Shown: piece by piece, positions 23,010 through 32,316 of the stretch | Numbering within the stretch: the first letter of the stretch is position 1 | Layout: the number at the start of each line of letters is the position of its first letter | Notes under the pieces: generated by a model | The model's input: the letters and a program-made list of their open reading frames with translations, nothing else | Database searches by the model: none | What the model was told of the DNA's origin: nothing | NCBI GenBank assembly: GCA_027579435.1 | Contig: JANBPK010001271.1 | Coordinates: 1 to 37,864 of the forward strand | Source of the DNA: Candolleomyces eurysporus | Taxonomy: Eukaryota > Basidiomycota > Agaricomycetes > Agaricales > Psathyrellaceae | Length of the DNA: 37,864 bases | Direction of reading: 5' to 3' | Position numbers and translations under genes: made by a program

Positions 23010-23415
23010 ATGGCCACAGGCAAGTCCCTTCTGCTTATAACCTCGAGGTCTACTGACAAATCCCTCCCGTACAGGTGGAACGTCCAAATTGAACAATTGT
23101 ATGTCGCCACCGAGGTCATTGTTCGCGACCCTGACTGATCTAACTGATCGTCGTCCGCATCGTAGACCTCCATAAGATCGGCCGTGCAGCATCCCTCAGC
23201 TGGGAAGAAACTCCAGGCAACCAGGTCTGGACCTGTGTTTGCAAGAGTAAGTTTTTTATTTGACCGTCGAACTGCAACCAATTTCGTTGACGCTCGGCCC
23301 TCAAGTCAATGGCGAAGAGCGCGGACGGGGCGTCGCTCCTCAAAAGCACGTCGCAAAGGACGCTGCAGCCGAAGATGCCTTGAATTATCTTATCGGGGAC
23401 CCTCCTGAGGCCTAG
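23010..23415 (+). CDS. Small dsRNA-binding-domain protein, copy 1
   Basis: There are four exons, 23010-23019, 23075-23098, 23166-23246 and 23306-23415, and all phases close, giving 74 residues. It starts MATGGTSKLNNYLHKIGRA and then follows the dsRBD fold: helix 1 (KLNNYLHKIG), beta strands with LSWEETPGNQVWTCVCKING, and helix 2 with QKHVAKDAAAEDALNYL. The dsRBD is the whole protein, so it probably binds dsRNA or pairs with another protein. The first coding exon is only 10 nt and the second 24 nt. The first intron begins GCAAGT, a GC-AG intron, with branch site tactgac. Exon sizes and intron positions match copy 2 at 24906 closely, so the two share an ancestor. The KKxAK motif is weakened to KHVAK. 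Domain call firm; biological role unknown. Confidence 0.8.
23020..23074 (+). other. GC-AG intron in dsRBD copy 1
   Basis: The donor reads GCAAGT after ACAG, the branch-like tactgac sits 21 nt before the end, and the acceptor is gtacag. At 55 nt its size is normal for this window. A GC donor followed by AAGT is the usual form of GC-AG introns. The assignment rests on the matching 10-nt and 24-nt exons of the paralogue at 24906. Confidence 0.65.
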
Positions 23416-24773
23416 TAGCTTGTCTCTAGGTTGAGACCTTTTTTCCGAGCCGGCTCCTCCTCTCTCTGGTAGAGATACGTCCGAACTATTTCGTCTATAT
23501 ATTACGTTTTCGCCGCCCCAACCCACCATTTTTGACTCTGACATTGAAAGCTCAAAAATCCTGAGCTTGTGTGGCAAGTTGCGGCTTTTGTTTGAGATCT
23601 CCACCGGCAGAAAAACGAGGAATTTTGCCGTAGCTAAGTTCGGTACTAACTCGCCTAGTCTAGGCAGTCAAGGAAGCTTTTCAGGCCCCGTCAACCAATG
23701 AGTTGTTCGTGACCAGTACTTCTATCTGTCTAATAGTCCTGAAGAAGCACAGTAAGATTTGTGTCCGATGAGATTCTAATTCCCCGAAAAACGATTCTCC
23801 CATGAGCTACTGGCTCATGACCTTGGTCAAGTCTCATGCAATGTCGAGAGAAATCTGTAAACCAGTTCAACATCCTCAGATAACGTTAATGGCGCCTTTT
23901 CAGCCGTCTTTTTTNAATTGTCCGCAGCCCTTTTTGAGATGTGTAAAAATTGGTTCCCGTTTCCCGTCCATTCCAATCTTACGATCTAGCAAGTTCACCG
24001 GGGCCTAGCGGGTCTCCGTGCGATCGCTGAGGAATTCTTTGGACGCAAAAGGGCAATCCGGGGCATCTCGGTCTTTTGTGTCCTTTGTAGGGGTTGGTCG
24101 GATGTAAATTGGATATTGCCTACTTTGCCCCGGTACTCGCCCAAGTCCTCAATTGCAAGCTGTTTTGTGCCCGAGATGTATCTGCGTCTATTAGCCCGTG
24201 TGACCAGTGAGTATAAGATGGAGGGATGGATGAACAAGATCGGATTTAGTTGCAGACGGCTGCCGGGCGTAAATTGAATCACTATGCACAGCACTTCTGA
24301 ATCATCGTCGAGTCCGGGATTTTGGCTATGTCCGTCTGTGTGACGACACCACCGGTACGTACTACCTTAAGGTCGAAGGCACACTACTATTCCGATATTA
24401 GGTACGCGTCCGACACAAGTCGACGCGGCAGATGCATTTTTAGGCAAAAGCAAAGCTTGTCTAAGGTTTCATTATAGCGCTCCATCGTATATCCATATGT
24501 ATGGGCCGCGCTGTGCCACTCTAATCGGCGCCGCCTCCCGCATTCCGAATCGCCCGGGCATCTTGAACGATCTTTCTCGTGGTGTGACCAATACTCTCGC
24601 AAGTAGAAACGCTTGTACTACCCATTTGTGGGTGATTCAACAGTTGACCACGACGTTAATTGATTAGATCTATCGCTTACAGTTGATGCGTTTACTCTCT
24701 ACAAGTCGATTTCATGCACTGCCAACAACACTTGACCACTTTTCAAAAGGAATAAAGATCAGGTGAAGAGAGG
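23416..24773. other. Spacer between the two dsRBD genes
   Basis: No confident gene. Frames on both strands at 23995-24294 are open (minus ATG-started, 99 codons; plus without an ATG) but neither shows a motif or splice signals. One N lies at 23915. The distance (about 1.5 kb) and lack of similarity to the dsRBD genes argue against a third intact copy here. Confidence 0.4.
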
Positions 24774-24780
24774 TATATAA
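24774..24780 (+). promoter_or_regulatory. TATA-like element of dsRBD copy 2
   Basis: TATATAA stands about 126 nt before the ATG at 24906. A cytosine-rich leader with actcgacaagagctctttca follows about 30-50 nt downstream, a sensible place for transcription to start. This is inferred from sequence and spacing only. Confidence 0.4.
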
Positions 24781-24905
24781 TCTCCTGCAGAATTGTGGTG
24801 GAAAGTATACTCGACAAGAGCTCTTTCACCTCTGCAACTTGGAGCGTTTGTTAGTCTCCTCCTCAGTCGACCTCATCGCAACTCGAGACCCTAATCCTCG
24901 CCACT

Positions 24906-25392
24906 ATGCCCCCAAGTGAGTTATCCTATAGCTCCGCCGACAGGCTGCTGGGATTTACCGTTTTCCAGTTCCAGTGACTGCGTTGCACAATTGTAAGCAT
25001 CTTGCTGCCTGTGGCCAGGTAGTCGAAGCTAGAGAAGACTGATGATGCATCACGAAGACCTCGATAAACGAGGTCAGCTTAATTCTCTGAGCTACTCGGA
25101 GGAAGAGTCTGGGCGTCGTGAGATGCCCACTTGGACTATCCAATGCAAGAGTGAGTATTTTTCTCTCACCCCCTCTGTGACTTCTGATTTAACTAACATA
25201 ACAACCAGTCAATGGCGTTGTCAGAGGGGTCGGCGTCGCGCACCATAAAAAGACAGCTAAAGAGGAAGCATCTAGGCAAGCATTAGAGGTAAGTTCGGCT
25301 ATCTCTGATGATCAACGGGAAGCGCCCCCGAATGTGAGCAACCTCGTCATTGAAACCCACTGTCACAGGCCCTGCGGAATGAAGCGAACTGA
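24906..25392 (+). CDS. Small dsRNA-binding-domain protein, copy 2
   Basis: There are five exons, 24906-24915, 24969-24992, 25058-25150, 25209-25288 and 25369-25392, with introns of 53, 65, 58 and 80 nt. The product is 76 residues: four introns in a 231-nt coding sequence. It reads MPPIPVTALHNYLDKRGQ, then a dsRBD with LSYSEEESGRREMPTWTIQC, KINGVVRGVGVAHHKKTAK and EEASRQALEAL. Helix 2 keeps the canonical KKTAK that contacts the RNA backbone in dsRBDs. It shares exon sizes of 10 and 24 nt and the same three 5' intron positions with copy 1; the last intron is extra here. Sequence identity is modest, so the duplication is not recent. The protein has nothing but the dsRBD. Role unknown; RNA-silencing or viral-RNA defence are possibilities by analogy only. 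Confidence 0.85.
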
Positions 25393-25784
25393 TCTATCTC
25401 TGGTTTTCTATCCAACTTGGGCTATGGATTCAAAGCTATGACATAAGTCCATTTACAGATTCCCCCTTCGATAATACTATACTAGCGCCGAACCTATGTA
25501 TAACCAATTTCGCTGTCGTTATACCATACCATTTATTTCTTCCGGCATTTTACTCAAGTTACACTTGTAAGGCGATCACTGTCTAAATTGGTAATTCCCG
25601 CTCCTGGTATGTCGCCGTCCTCCGACTCCGACTCCTCCGGAGCCCGATCCTGAAGAGATGTTTAAGAGTCCGATTGGAACAGCGCTTAAAGGAGTTGACC
25701 ATCACGATCTCTTGTGGCGACGACGTGGCGACAACTTGGTGAGCACATCGCAGGGAACGTTCCAAGGTCAAGCGCATAACGAGA
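25393..25784. other. Spacer and leader of the small membrane protein gene
   Basis: The right end (about 25600-25784) is open in two plus frames; one reads PPEPDPEEMFKSPIGTALKG. That phrase recalls the start of complex I NDUFA11-type subunits, but nothing after it continues the family. Donor-like gtatgt (25608) and gtgagc (25739) are present. I treat the stretch as leader sequence. Confidence 0.35.
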
Positions 25785-26084
25785 ATGTCACTACTGCGTC
25801 GAGTAGCTCCATTTCTCATTGCAAGTGCAACAGGTTGGTGCTCCCGTACCGTTCGCTGTGATTGAAGGAAAGGTTCTCATGACTCCGGCTATTGCACAGG
25901 AATTGTCTCTGGCTATTATATATTTAAGCCTTTGATTTTGGAACGTGCTCAACAGAAACAGTAAGTTTGATAACCGTTTCATAGTAGACTAGGACTGACG
26001 AGTTGCAGAACTAATGCTCCGGTTATCGAATCGGTTACAAAACCTGAGGAACCTCAAAACAAAGGGGAGGTTAGAAGAGCGTAA
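25785..26084 (+). CDS. Small single-pass membrane protein, possibly mitochondrial
   Basis: There are three exons, 25785-25833, 25900-25960 and 26009-26084, with introns of 66 and 48 nt. The second has a canonical gtaagt donor, ggactgac branch and ttgcag acceptor. The product is 61 residues. It begins MSLLRRVAPFLIASATG and continues IVSGYYIFKPLILERAQQKQ, so a short basic start leads into one hydrophobic helix (about residues 7-30). A hydrophilic, charged tail ends NKGEVRRA. The shape matches small inner-membrane assembly proteins of mitochondria, but I cannot name the family. It converges on the USP39 gene, whose stop is 115 bp away. The last two exons are well supported; the first donor (GTTGGT) is weaker. 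Confidence 0.6.
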
Positions 26085-26199
26085 AATGATGTATTAGAGA
26101 CCGCCCATCCTGTGCCATGCGAAGTCATGATACTACACTGCTCCGTTGTTTAAAAGGCCCAAAATCACGGATACAGTGTGACAGAGCAATAAGGCGGCA

Positions 26200-28167
26200 T
26201 TAAGGTCTGCCCCCATTGGAGCTCTTCACACTTGAGCGTCGTTCCCATATCTATCGTGAAACGCTGAGTGTGGGCCCTACAGATTCAGTAAAAAAAATGG
26301 CACCATACCTGCAAAACTGTTTCTCCCAGAAAGATCATCTCCTTTCTGGTTTCTTCCACGATTAGATCTTGAATCATAAGCCATTTCTCACTATCTACCC
26401 CGGCGCCCCCAACTCGAAGATGAACTTTCCACATGGTGTTTTCTTTGTCGCGGGTTGTTCCTGCCACGGACTCGAGAGTAATATTCGCGATCAGATCGTA
26501 TAGCGTTGATTCATTGCTCGGCGGAGCGTCGATATCTGTAACAACAACATGAATAATTGGAAAGTTTGAAAATGAATCGACTGACAATCTTTGAAATCGA
26601 GGCCACGAAGAGGAAAGTTGACAATCGTCGGGTTTTTCTCCTCCACAAAAGCGTTCTTCATGAACCTTTTGAAGTGAAGAATGATGAATGGAGGGAGCTT
26701 TTGGCACTTATACCGCCGCAAATTACCCAATGATTCCTATGCAGGAAATTTCAATGAATAGATCGCAACTAGGCAATCAATTCTACAAAGCCTACCTGCG
26801 TGGTATTGCCGTCATACTTTGCCAGGACTGAGTGGATGTTAACTTGAGGAATGATGTTTTTCTCAACTGCGTCCTGGAACAGAGGTGGAGGGGGCAGATC
26901 CACAGCCAGGAACAAGAAGGGCGAAACTGATGTCTTGATGTCTATCGACAGATATTCACTCTTCTATCACAAAGGCTTTGAAAGAAAAGTGCAATACCTC
27001 GATCAATATCAAAATGAGGCTTCTCATTGCTTTCGGACTCCGGTCGTACGACCACTTGTTGAGTTTCCACTCGGAGTTCGCCTTGGAACGTCCTGAAGAT
27101 GATACCTAAGGGCATTCGGGTTCAGTGGGAAATGTTTGCCAAGAGAGTCGGAGAAAAAGCTAACTGGAGTTTTTCTTTTTGGTACCACCGAGGTCTTTGT
27201 GAAGATTATTGAGCAACCATCCCAAGAATTCTACGGGATCTCCTTGCTGCTCCAGGCGGAATTTGCCTCCACTGACTCTATTGACTTCTTGAAGGAATTC
27301 GTGAGGGCTGACTTGACTCTTGAACAGGCGAGGGTTCCATATCTTCTTCGCAAGGGCGGCAAACCGTTTCAGTAATTCCGATTCCTTGCCCTGGTAGTCG
27401 GATAGTAGAAGGGCGTCCCTTAAAGGAGCAACATGCAGCAGAGAATGGATAATGACGTTCATGTGATCGTTGTGCTTGATGTTATTGAGCCCAACATAAC
27501 CTTGGAGGTATGGCTTATGAGATAGATCATAGGAAGGCTTGGACAAGAAAAGCCCAGACGATATTGCTTGGATAGCTTCCGGGGTGAATTTCGGGGACAA
27601 TACGAAGGAAATATCTTGCAATGATGGATCAGAAACATGGTAGCCATCCGGGAGAACATAGACCTGAGTATGCATTTAATTTCCAATCGACGGAACAGAT
27701 GTATGATTGACTCACTTTCGTAGTTGCGAGGTTGATGAAGACATGGTGGTCATCGTGAATGGAATGGGCGTAAGCGTAAGAATTACGACCTCTGCCCTGG
27801 AAATACTTTCCACATACAAGGCAGCCATAGATGTTGATATTCGACGTAGAGACTGAGCAAACCTTTTCGAAATCGAAATCAAGGACCTGTCTGTTGATCT
27901 TTGACACGGTGAGTAAGCACTGGAAATGGTGAGATTGTTAGAAAGACCAACCGTGTCGAGGTACAGATCCGAAGCCCGGGGCTCCGCTTTCTGTGCAGGG
28001 ATAGAGGCATCTTCTTCCCAATCATCATCGGAATTTTCTGATTTTGTGGAAGGCACCGGCTGTCCATCTAAATCGATCCTGGCTCGTTTGGATGGACGCT
28101 CAACGTTCGAGTCGTCGTCCGCTTCATGGCTGTGGGCGGCTCCGCGTTGTTGTGATCTTTCGGCCAT
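26200..28167 (-). CDS. SAD1: USP39/Sad1-type spliceosomal ubiquitin-protease-like protein
   Basis: The protein is the U4/U6.U5 tri-snRNP factor known as Sad1 in yeast and USP39 in animals, needed for pre-mRNA splicing. There are eight exons: 28167-27952, 27898-27716, 27663-27165, 27105-26998, 26941-26796, 26736-26586, 26535-26309 and 26250-26200. Introns are 50-59 nt, giving 526 residues. An acidic, basic-patched start (ERPSKRARIDLDG) precedes a Zn-UBP finger (about 94-150) with CLVCGKYFQGRG and YAHSIHDDHHVFINL. The USP fold follows. Where active proteases have the catalytic Cys box, this has GYVGLNNIKHNDHMNVIIHS with no Cys, matching the family's loss of catalysis. Later landmarks are QQGDPVEFLGWLLNNLHKDL, LPPFIILHFKRFMKN and the final QIWERRSS. 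It shares a 290-bp divergent promoter region with Rsm22. Confidence 0.92.
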
Positions 28168-28457
28168 GATGGGTGGGATGCTGCTCACTGTTTGAGAAGT
28201 AATCCTCGTGTCTGCTGATACAAGGTCAACGCGAGAACGCGGGGCGGCGCGATGATGGTGGTCGTCGCGGTAGAGGTCCCTCGCCACTTGCCGAATATTG
28301 CCCAGCACGTGACGAAACTACGAAATTTCAGGGACCCAGTCATTTCCAGCGCATTTCGCTGTTCATCGTCTCGGCTGGCTTCGAGCTACCTTTGGTTCTC
28401 TATCTGTCTGGACTTGCCCCGAGCCTTGGAACCGTCTTTCTAGGGTACTAGTTGCCA
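28168..28457. promoter_or_regulatory. Divergent promoter region, USP39 and Rsm22
   Basis: The two start codons (28167 minus, 28458 plus) face away from each other across 290 bp, which must hold both promoters. CT-rich sequence at about 28380-28445 lies just before the Rsm22 start. No TATA box is obvious. Any shared regulation is inference. Confidence 0.45.
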
Positions 28458-30719
28458 ATGCTGAGCAACGCATCTCGAGCAGCTCGGTCGAGCACTCCCA
28501 AAGGGTATGCCAGAGTCGGTCAGCGTGCGTTTGGTCGGTCGAGTCTGTCTCGTTCACCGCATCCAAATGCACCTATATCTCTGGATCCTAGCATGCAGGC
28601 CCTACTTCGGGATGTAGACATGTCTCTTCTGAATCACAAACCTCGGGCACAGCCAGAACCACGAGAACTGGAGGCATTTCCCATTGCCGCTGAACAGCAG
28701 GTTTTCGAAGAAGAATTTGCCGAGCTCGACAGTGACACGCACAGAAAGTCACCGGCTGCTCTGTTTGGTAGTCGGCGCATTGGTGCTGTAGTTGTACCAA
28801 AGCAATTGCGCTCTGCTGTAACGTCATTGATCGAATGTGCGTGCTCTTCTCTTCTCCCTTTTCAACAAGTTTACTCATCACCGGACAACTAGCCTCGGAC
28901 AAGTCGCAATTGCACAGCGACGCAGTCCGCCTTTTTGCCAACCCTGAAGGCGATAAACCAGGGTGGCAAATGCAATTGGACACGAAATATCGCTCGTACA
29001 AGCAAGGTGCTCGGCACGCAGAGCGCGACGCGACCGCTTTCGCATCAGTAGCGCTGCCAGGCCACTATTCTGCAATATACTCCGTCTTCAATCATCTGAA
29101 ACATCGAATGCCCTCTGATTGGGAAGTCGAACGCGTCATTGATTGGGGCTCAGGAACCTATGCTGGCTTATGGTTGGTTCTATTCTTGTTGCACAAGGCT
29201 GAAACTGACAATTGTGATCATAGGGCCTCGCTGTTCTCTTTCCGGAGACTGACCGAAAAGTCTGTGGAAATGGATGAACTTGATGCGGCGCATTCGACCG
29301 TTCAACACTATCTTGGAATAGACAGGCGAACAGGATTAGTGGCAATTGGAGACCGTCTTCTCAAAGGTAGTTGAAAATCGTCTGTTCACGCGGACTTACT
29401 GACCTCTATCGACTTTGTCAGATGTTCCGGTATCTCCGACTCTGTCGGTTCGACACCGCAAGACCCTTGGCGAGGAGGAGAACCTTCCCCGAGAGGAAGG
29501 CAAGAAAACGGTAGCTTTGACGGCGTTCACTCTCTCCTCCTTGACATCGCCACTTGCACGGAAACAACTCGTCAAGGAGATTTGGGAAAGCGGTGCACAT
29601 ACAATGGTCTGTGATATTATGGCTATTATTACTTTTGGGGATCTAACTCGTTCACCAGATCCTGATAGATCATGATTCCACGTCGGGCTTTGAGGCTATT
29701 GCCCAAGCCCGTGAATTCCTACTCAAGCTAGGTCAAAAGGAGCAGGAAAATCCTGAATTAGAGTCTTCCTCGATTCGAGGGTCTCATGTCGTAGCACCTG
29801 TACGTTACCTTGATCCCCTCTTATTTCTCGGTGATGACTGAATCGCTACAATTAGTGTCCACACGACGGCGCCTGTCCCCTCTTCCATTCGGGCTCTTCC
29901 CGACTTGTTTGTGGTTTTAGTCAGCGCATGCAACGGCCGGCATTCGTGCGACTCACGAAACACTCAAAACTGGGGCACGAGGATGTACAATTTTCCTATG
30001 TCGTAATCCAGCGTGGGCCTAGGCCGACACAGATGAACTCTAATGCTGGTCGGATAGGTTTGGTTGGCCTCAGGGATGTCCAAGAACGCATTGTAAAGGC
30101 CACTCCCGTGAAACAGCTCTCCCTCTTCGAGGAAGGGGCTGCGCAAGCAAGCCCAGCCTCAACAGAGTCCCTTTCGTCCCCAGAATTGGTATCTCAAGCA
30201 CTCGCAAAGGCACCAAGCGGTGAAGAATTGTCCGCGACGGAACTCGAGACCGTGCTGAGGCAAGAAGCTTATCATTGGCCACGCTTAGTGTTTCCACCAA
30301 TGAAGAAGAGCGGACATGTCATTTTGGACAGTTGCACTCCAGAAGGTTGGCGTAGAATGTTATACCGCAGTCACTTGACCATCTAACGCCGTCACCCCGT
30401 TTCATCATAGGCAAAATTATGCGTTTGACGGTACCCAAATCGCAAGGGAAGCAGCCTTATTATGACGCCCGCAAGTCCTCGTGGGGCGATCTGTTCCCTC
30501 ATCCCCCCCAAGAATGCCCCACAGGAACGGGTCGTCGTCAAAGGTAGTAGTGGCAAGGTCAAATCTGTCCAACGGGATCATATCGGCAAGGGTCAGGGCG
30601 AGAAACCTCGAACCAGTAGTATGTATGACAAGGTCGCCACCTCCGTGCGGGAAGCGAAAAAGGAGAAGAGGCGTTGGGAGAAGTTTATGAAAAAGGAACA
30701 GGTTTGGAACATTGACTAG
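28458..30719 (+). CDS. RSM22: Rsm22-type mitochondrial small-ribosomal-subunit methyltransferase-like protein
   Basis: Rsm22 (METTL17 in animals) is a SAM-methyltransferase-like factor for assembly of the mitochondrial small ribosomal subunit. There are seven exons: 28458-28836, 28893-29172, 29224-29366, 29422-29606, 29659-29799, 29856-30345 and 30411-30719. Introns are 51-65 nt, giving 641 residues if one C is dropped. The Ser/Arg-rich N-terminus suits a mitochondrial presequence. The SAM-fold glycine loop is [16 protein letters not shown]. The cysteine cluster is [13 protein letters not shown] followed by [13 protein letters not shown], a likely Fe-S or zinc site. The C-terminal hallmark is [20 protein letters not shown]. 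Straight after it the frame breaks at the C7 run 30503-30509. Skipping one C gives [16 protein letters not shown] and runs to a basic tail, [19 protein letters not shown]; without that the protein would stop about 70 residues early. Confidence 0.9.
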
Positions 30720-31020
30720 TAGAGTCACTGGCACTTGTTCCAGATTCTTACCCCCACTCTAATCTATAGCTTAGAAAGACGGAGATGAGAAGGATGTCGC
30801 GATGCCGATCTATAGACTCATGAGATTTATCTATTCACACCTCGCCACTTAATCTAGAATAGACCTCCATTAATTGTGTGTATATATATGTATAATCCCC
30901 ACTCCTAGATATCAGCAATGCGGATACCAGGCCCTTGTCTCGAGCTCAGGATGACCTTTTTAATGGGCGTGACTAAAGCGAAAAAGTCAATTCAGCGTTT
31001 TAAAAAACAGGGTTGAAACA
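30720..31020. other. Convergent 3' spacer of two mitoribosome genes
   Basis: About 300 bp lie between the Rsm22 stop (30719, plus) and the uL1m stop (31021, minus). A gtgtatatatatgtataa tract lies near 30877-30894. No gene is seen. Confidence 0.45.
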
Positions 31021-32037
31021 CTAACCCGGCTTAGGACCCAGATGCTTTGGTCTATTTCGGTCAGCTTCATCCCTAATATTTCCTGTGGCCTTCTTCACTG
31101 ACGTCAGGAAGTGACGGATGTTTTTCACAACATCTTCGACAGGGAAATGCATCTAAACACACTTAGAAAGAGAATTTCGCGGGAATATGACAACGATAGC
31201 GCTTACCACAGCGATGGGAGTGCGAATGGTACCAGCCCGGTCGGCTCTCCATTCGCTAGTTCCACGCAAACGCTGCAGGTAGCCAGCAACGTCTTCAAGA
31301 ACGGTTCCCCTACGCTCCGAAGGCATCAAACCCAGAGGACCGAGGAAACGACCGAGCCTAGGTGTGATAGTGCGAATGAGGTCTGGAGTGCACAGAACCG
31401 TCGTCGGTCGGATACGGTTGTTGAGAACCTGTTTGTTACGCAGTTAATGAATGTTCTAGGGCATTATTACAAGGAAACTCACAGCGTCAATCAATTCCGG
31501 TCCTCCAACAACATCTGCTCCTGCCTTCCGGGCCTCGTCAGCTTGCTTTCCTTCCGCAAACACCAGAATCTTCTCCTCCTTGGATGGCTTCGCCTCCCGG
31601 GGCAGACTGACACGTCCTTTTGGCACAGCAATACCGTTTCCGACTTCAGTTTTGACGCATAGCTCATAGATGGTGTTAGGAGAGGCGACTTCAACAGCCT
31701 AGAGAGTTCACGTCAATATAAGGGGAGGGTCGGGAACCACGGAGCGGTGACAGACCCTCAAGACCTGGATAGCTTCAGTCAAGACAAGCTTCTCCTCCTT
31801 CTCGTCAAGCTTTGAGGCCAGAGCTGCTCGCCGTTTGACCTTCGCAGCCAACGCTTTCTTGGAGGGCTCCCGTCGCTTGGGACCATCGTCGCGCTTGTAT
31901 TGTACAGCTGGCGTGCTAGAAAACTGGCGCCATGCCGAAAAACTCTATATATTTTGGTTAGTATGACTTGTCGGTATACTGGTGTTGTTACGCACTAGAG
32001 ACTGCCGTTGGCACGGACGCAAGATTGACCCCAGCAT
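31021..32037 (-). CDS. MRPL1: Mitochondrial ribosomal protein L1 (uL1m)
   Basis: The protein is the L1-stalk protein of the mitochondrial large ribosomal subunit. There are five exons, 32037-31996, 31944-31756, 31698-31483, 31428-31207 and 31152-31021, with introns of 51, 57, 54 and 54 nt, giving 266 residues. A basic presequence (MLGSILRPCQRQSLSFSAWR) with a likely cleavage around QFSSTPA is followed by basic sequence (KRREPSKKALAAKVKRRA). The L1 fold then shows EAKPSKEEKILVFAEGKQAD, GADVVGGPELIDA and the family signature LGRFLGPLGLMPSERRGTV. The C-terminus has AGTIRTPIAVMHFPVEDVVK and a basic end. A longer upstream frame with MSLQQSRFCGYGDIQIKNGR overlaps the leader in another frame; I rejected it. 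It lies convergent to Rsm22 and downstream of FAB1 on the same strand. Confidence 0.92.
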
Positions 32038-32207
32038 GGTTGAATCCTCTGAACGTCTTCGCGTCAAAGAATTTTGGGCAACTGGAATTATGACACTGTG
32101 GGAACTTCCTTCCGTTCTTGATCTGAATGTCCCCATAGCCACAAAACCGCGACTGCTGCAAGCTCATTGAAAACAACCATTGCTATTATACAAAAGCCAT
32201 GCATATG

Positions 32208-32232
32208 TAGTGTACATTAGTAGTGTACATTA
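32208..32232. repeat. Two-copy 12-13 bp direct repeat
   Basis: The unit tagtgtacatta occurs twice in tandem between the uL1m start (32037) and the FAB1 stop (32317). Its core tgtaca is palindromic. It could be a regulatory element of uL1m, but it may be no more than a small slippage repeat. Confidence 0.5.
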
Positions 32233-32316
32233 TGTTACAAGTGGAAACCCAGAAAACAAAGCCGACAATGGCGTAGATGGCGTGAAATCGTAAGTATATC
32301 GTCAATACCAAGGTCA

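Noticed and set aside
23995..24294. Open frames on both strands between the dsRBD genes
   Set aside because: No motif, no splice signals, and mirrored openness on both strands, which is typical of chance.
25630..25690. Phrase PPEPDPEEMFKSPIGTALKG resembling the start of a complex I NDUFA11-type subunit
   Set aside because: Nothing of the family follows in any frame, and a start codon would require removing a base. The region is better read as leader of the gene at 25785.
31111..31662. 183-codon plus-strand frame
   Set aside because: It is antisense to exons 3 to 5 of mitochondrial L1, which carry the LGRFLGPLGLMPSERRG signature.
31988..32176. Minus-strand frame starting MSLQQSRFCGYGDIQIKNGR over the L1 leader
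   Set aside because: It stops at 31988 and is out of frame with L1. The ATG at 32037 gives a spliceable presequence instead.
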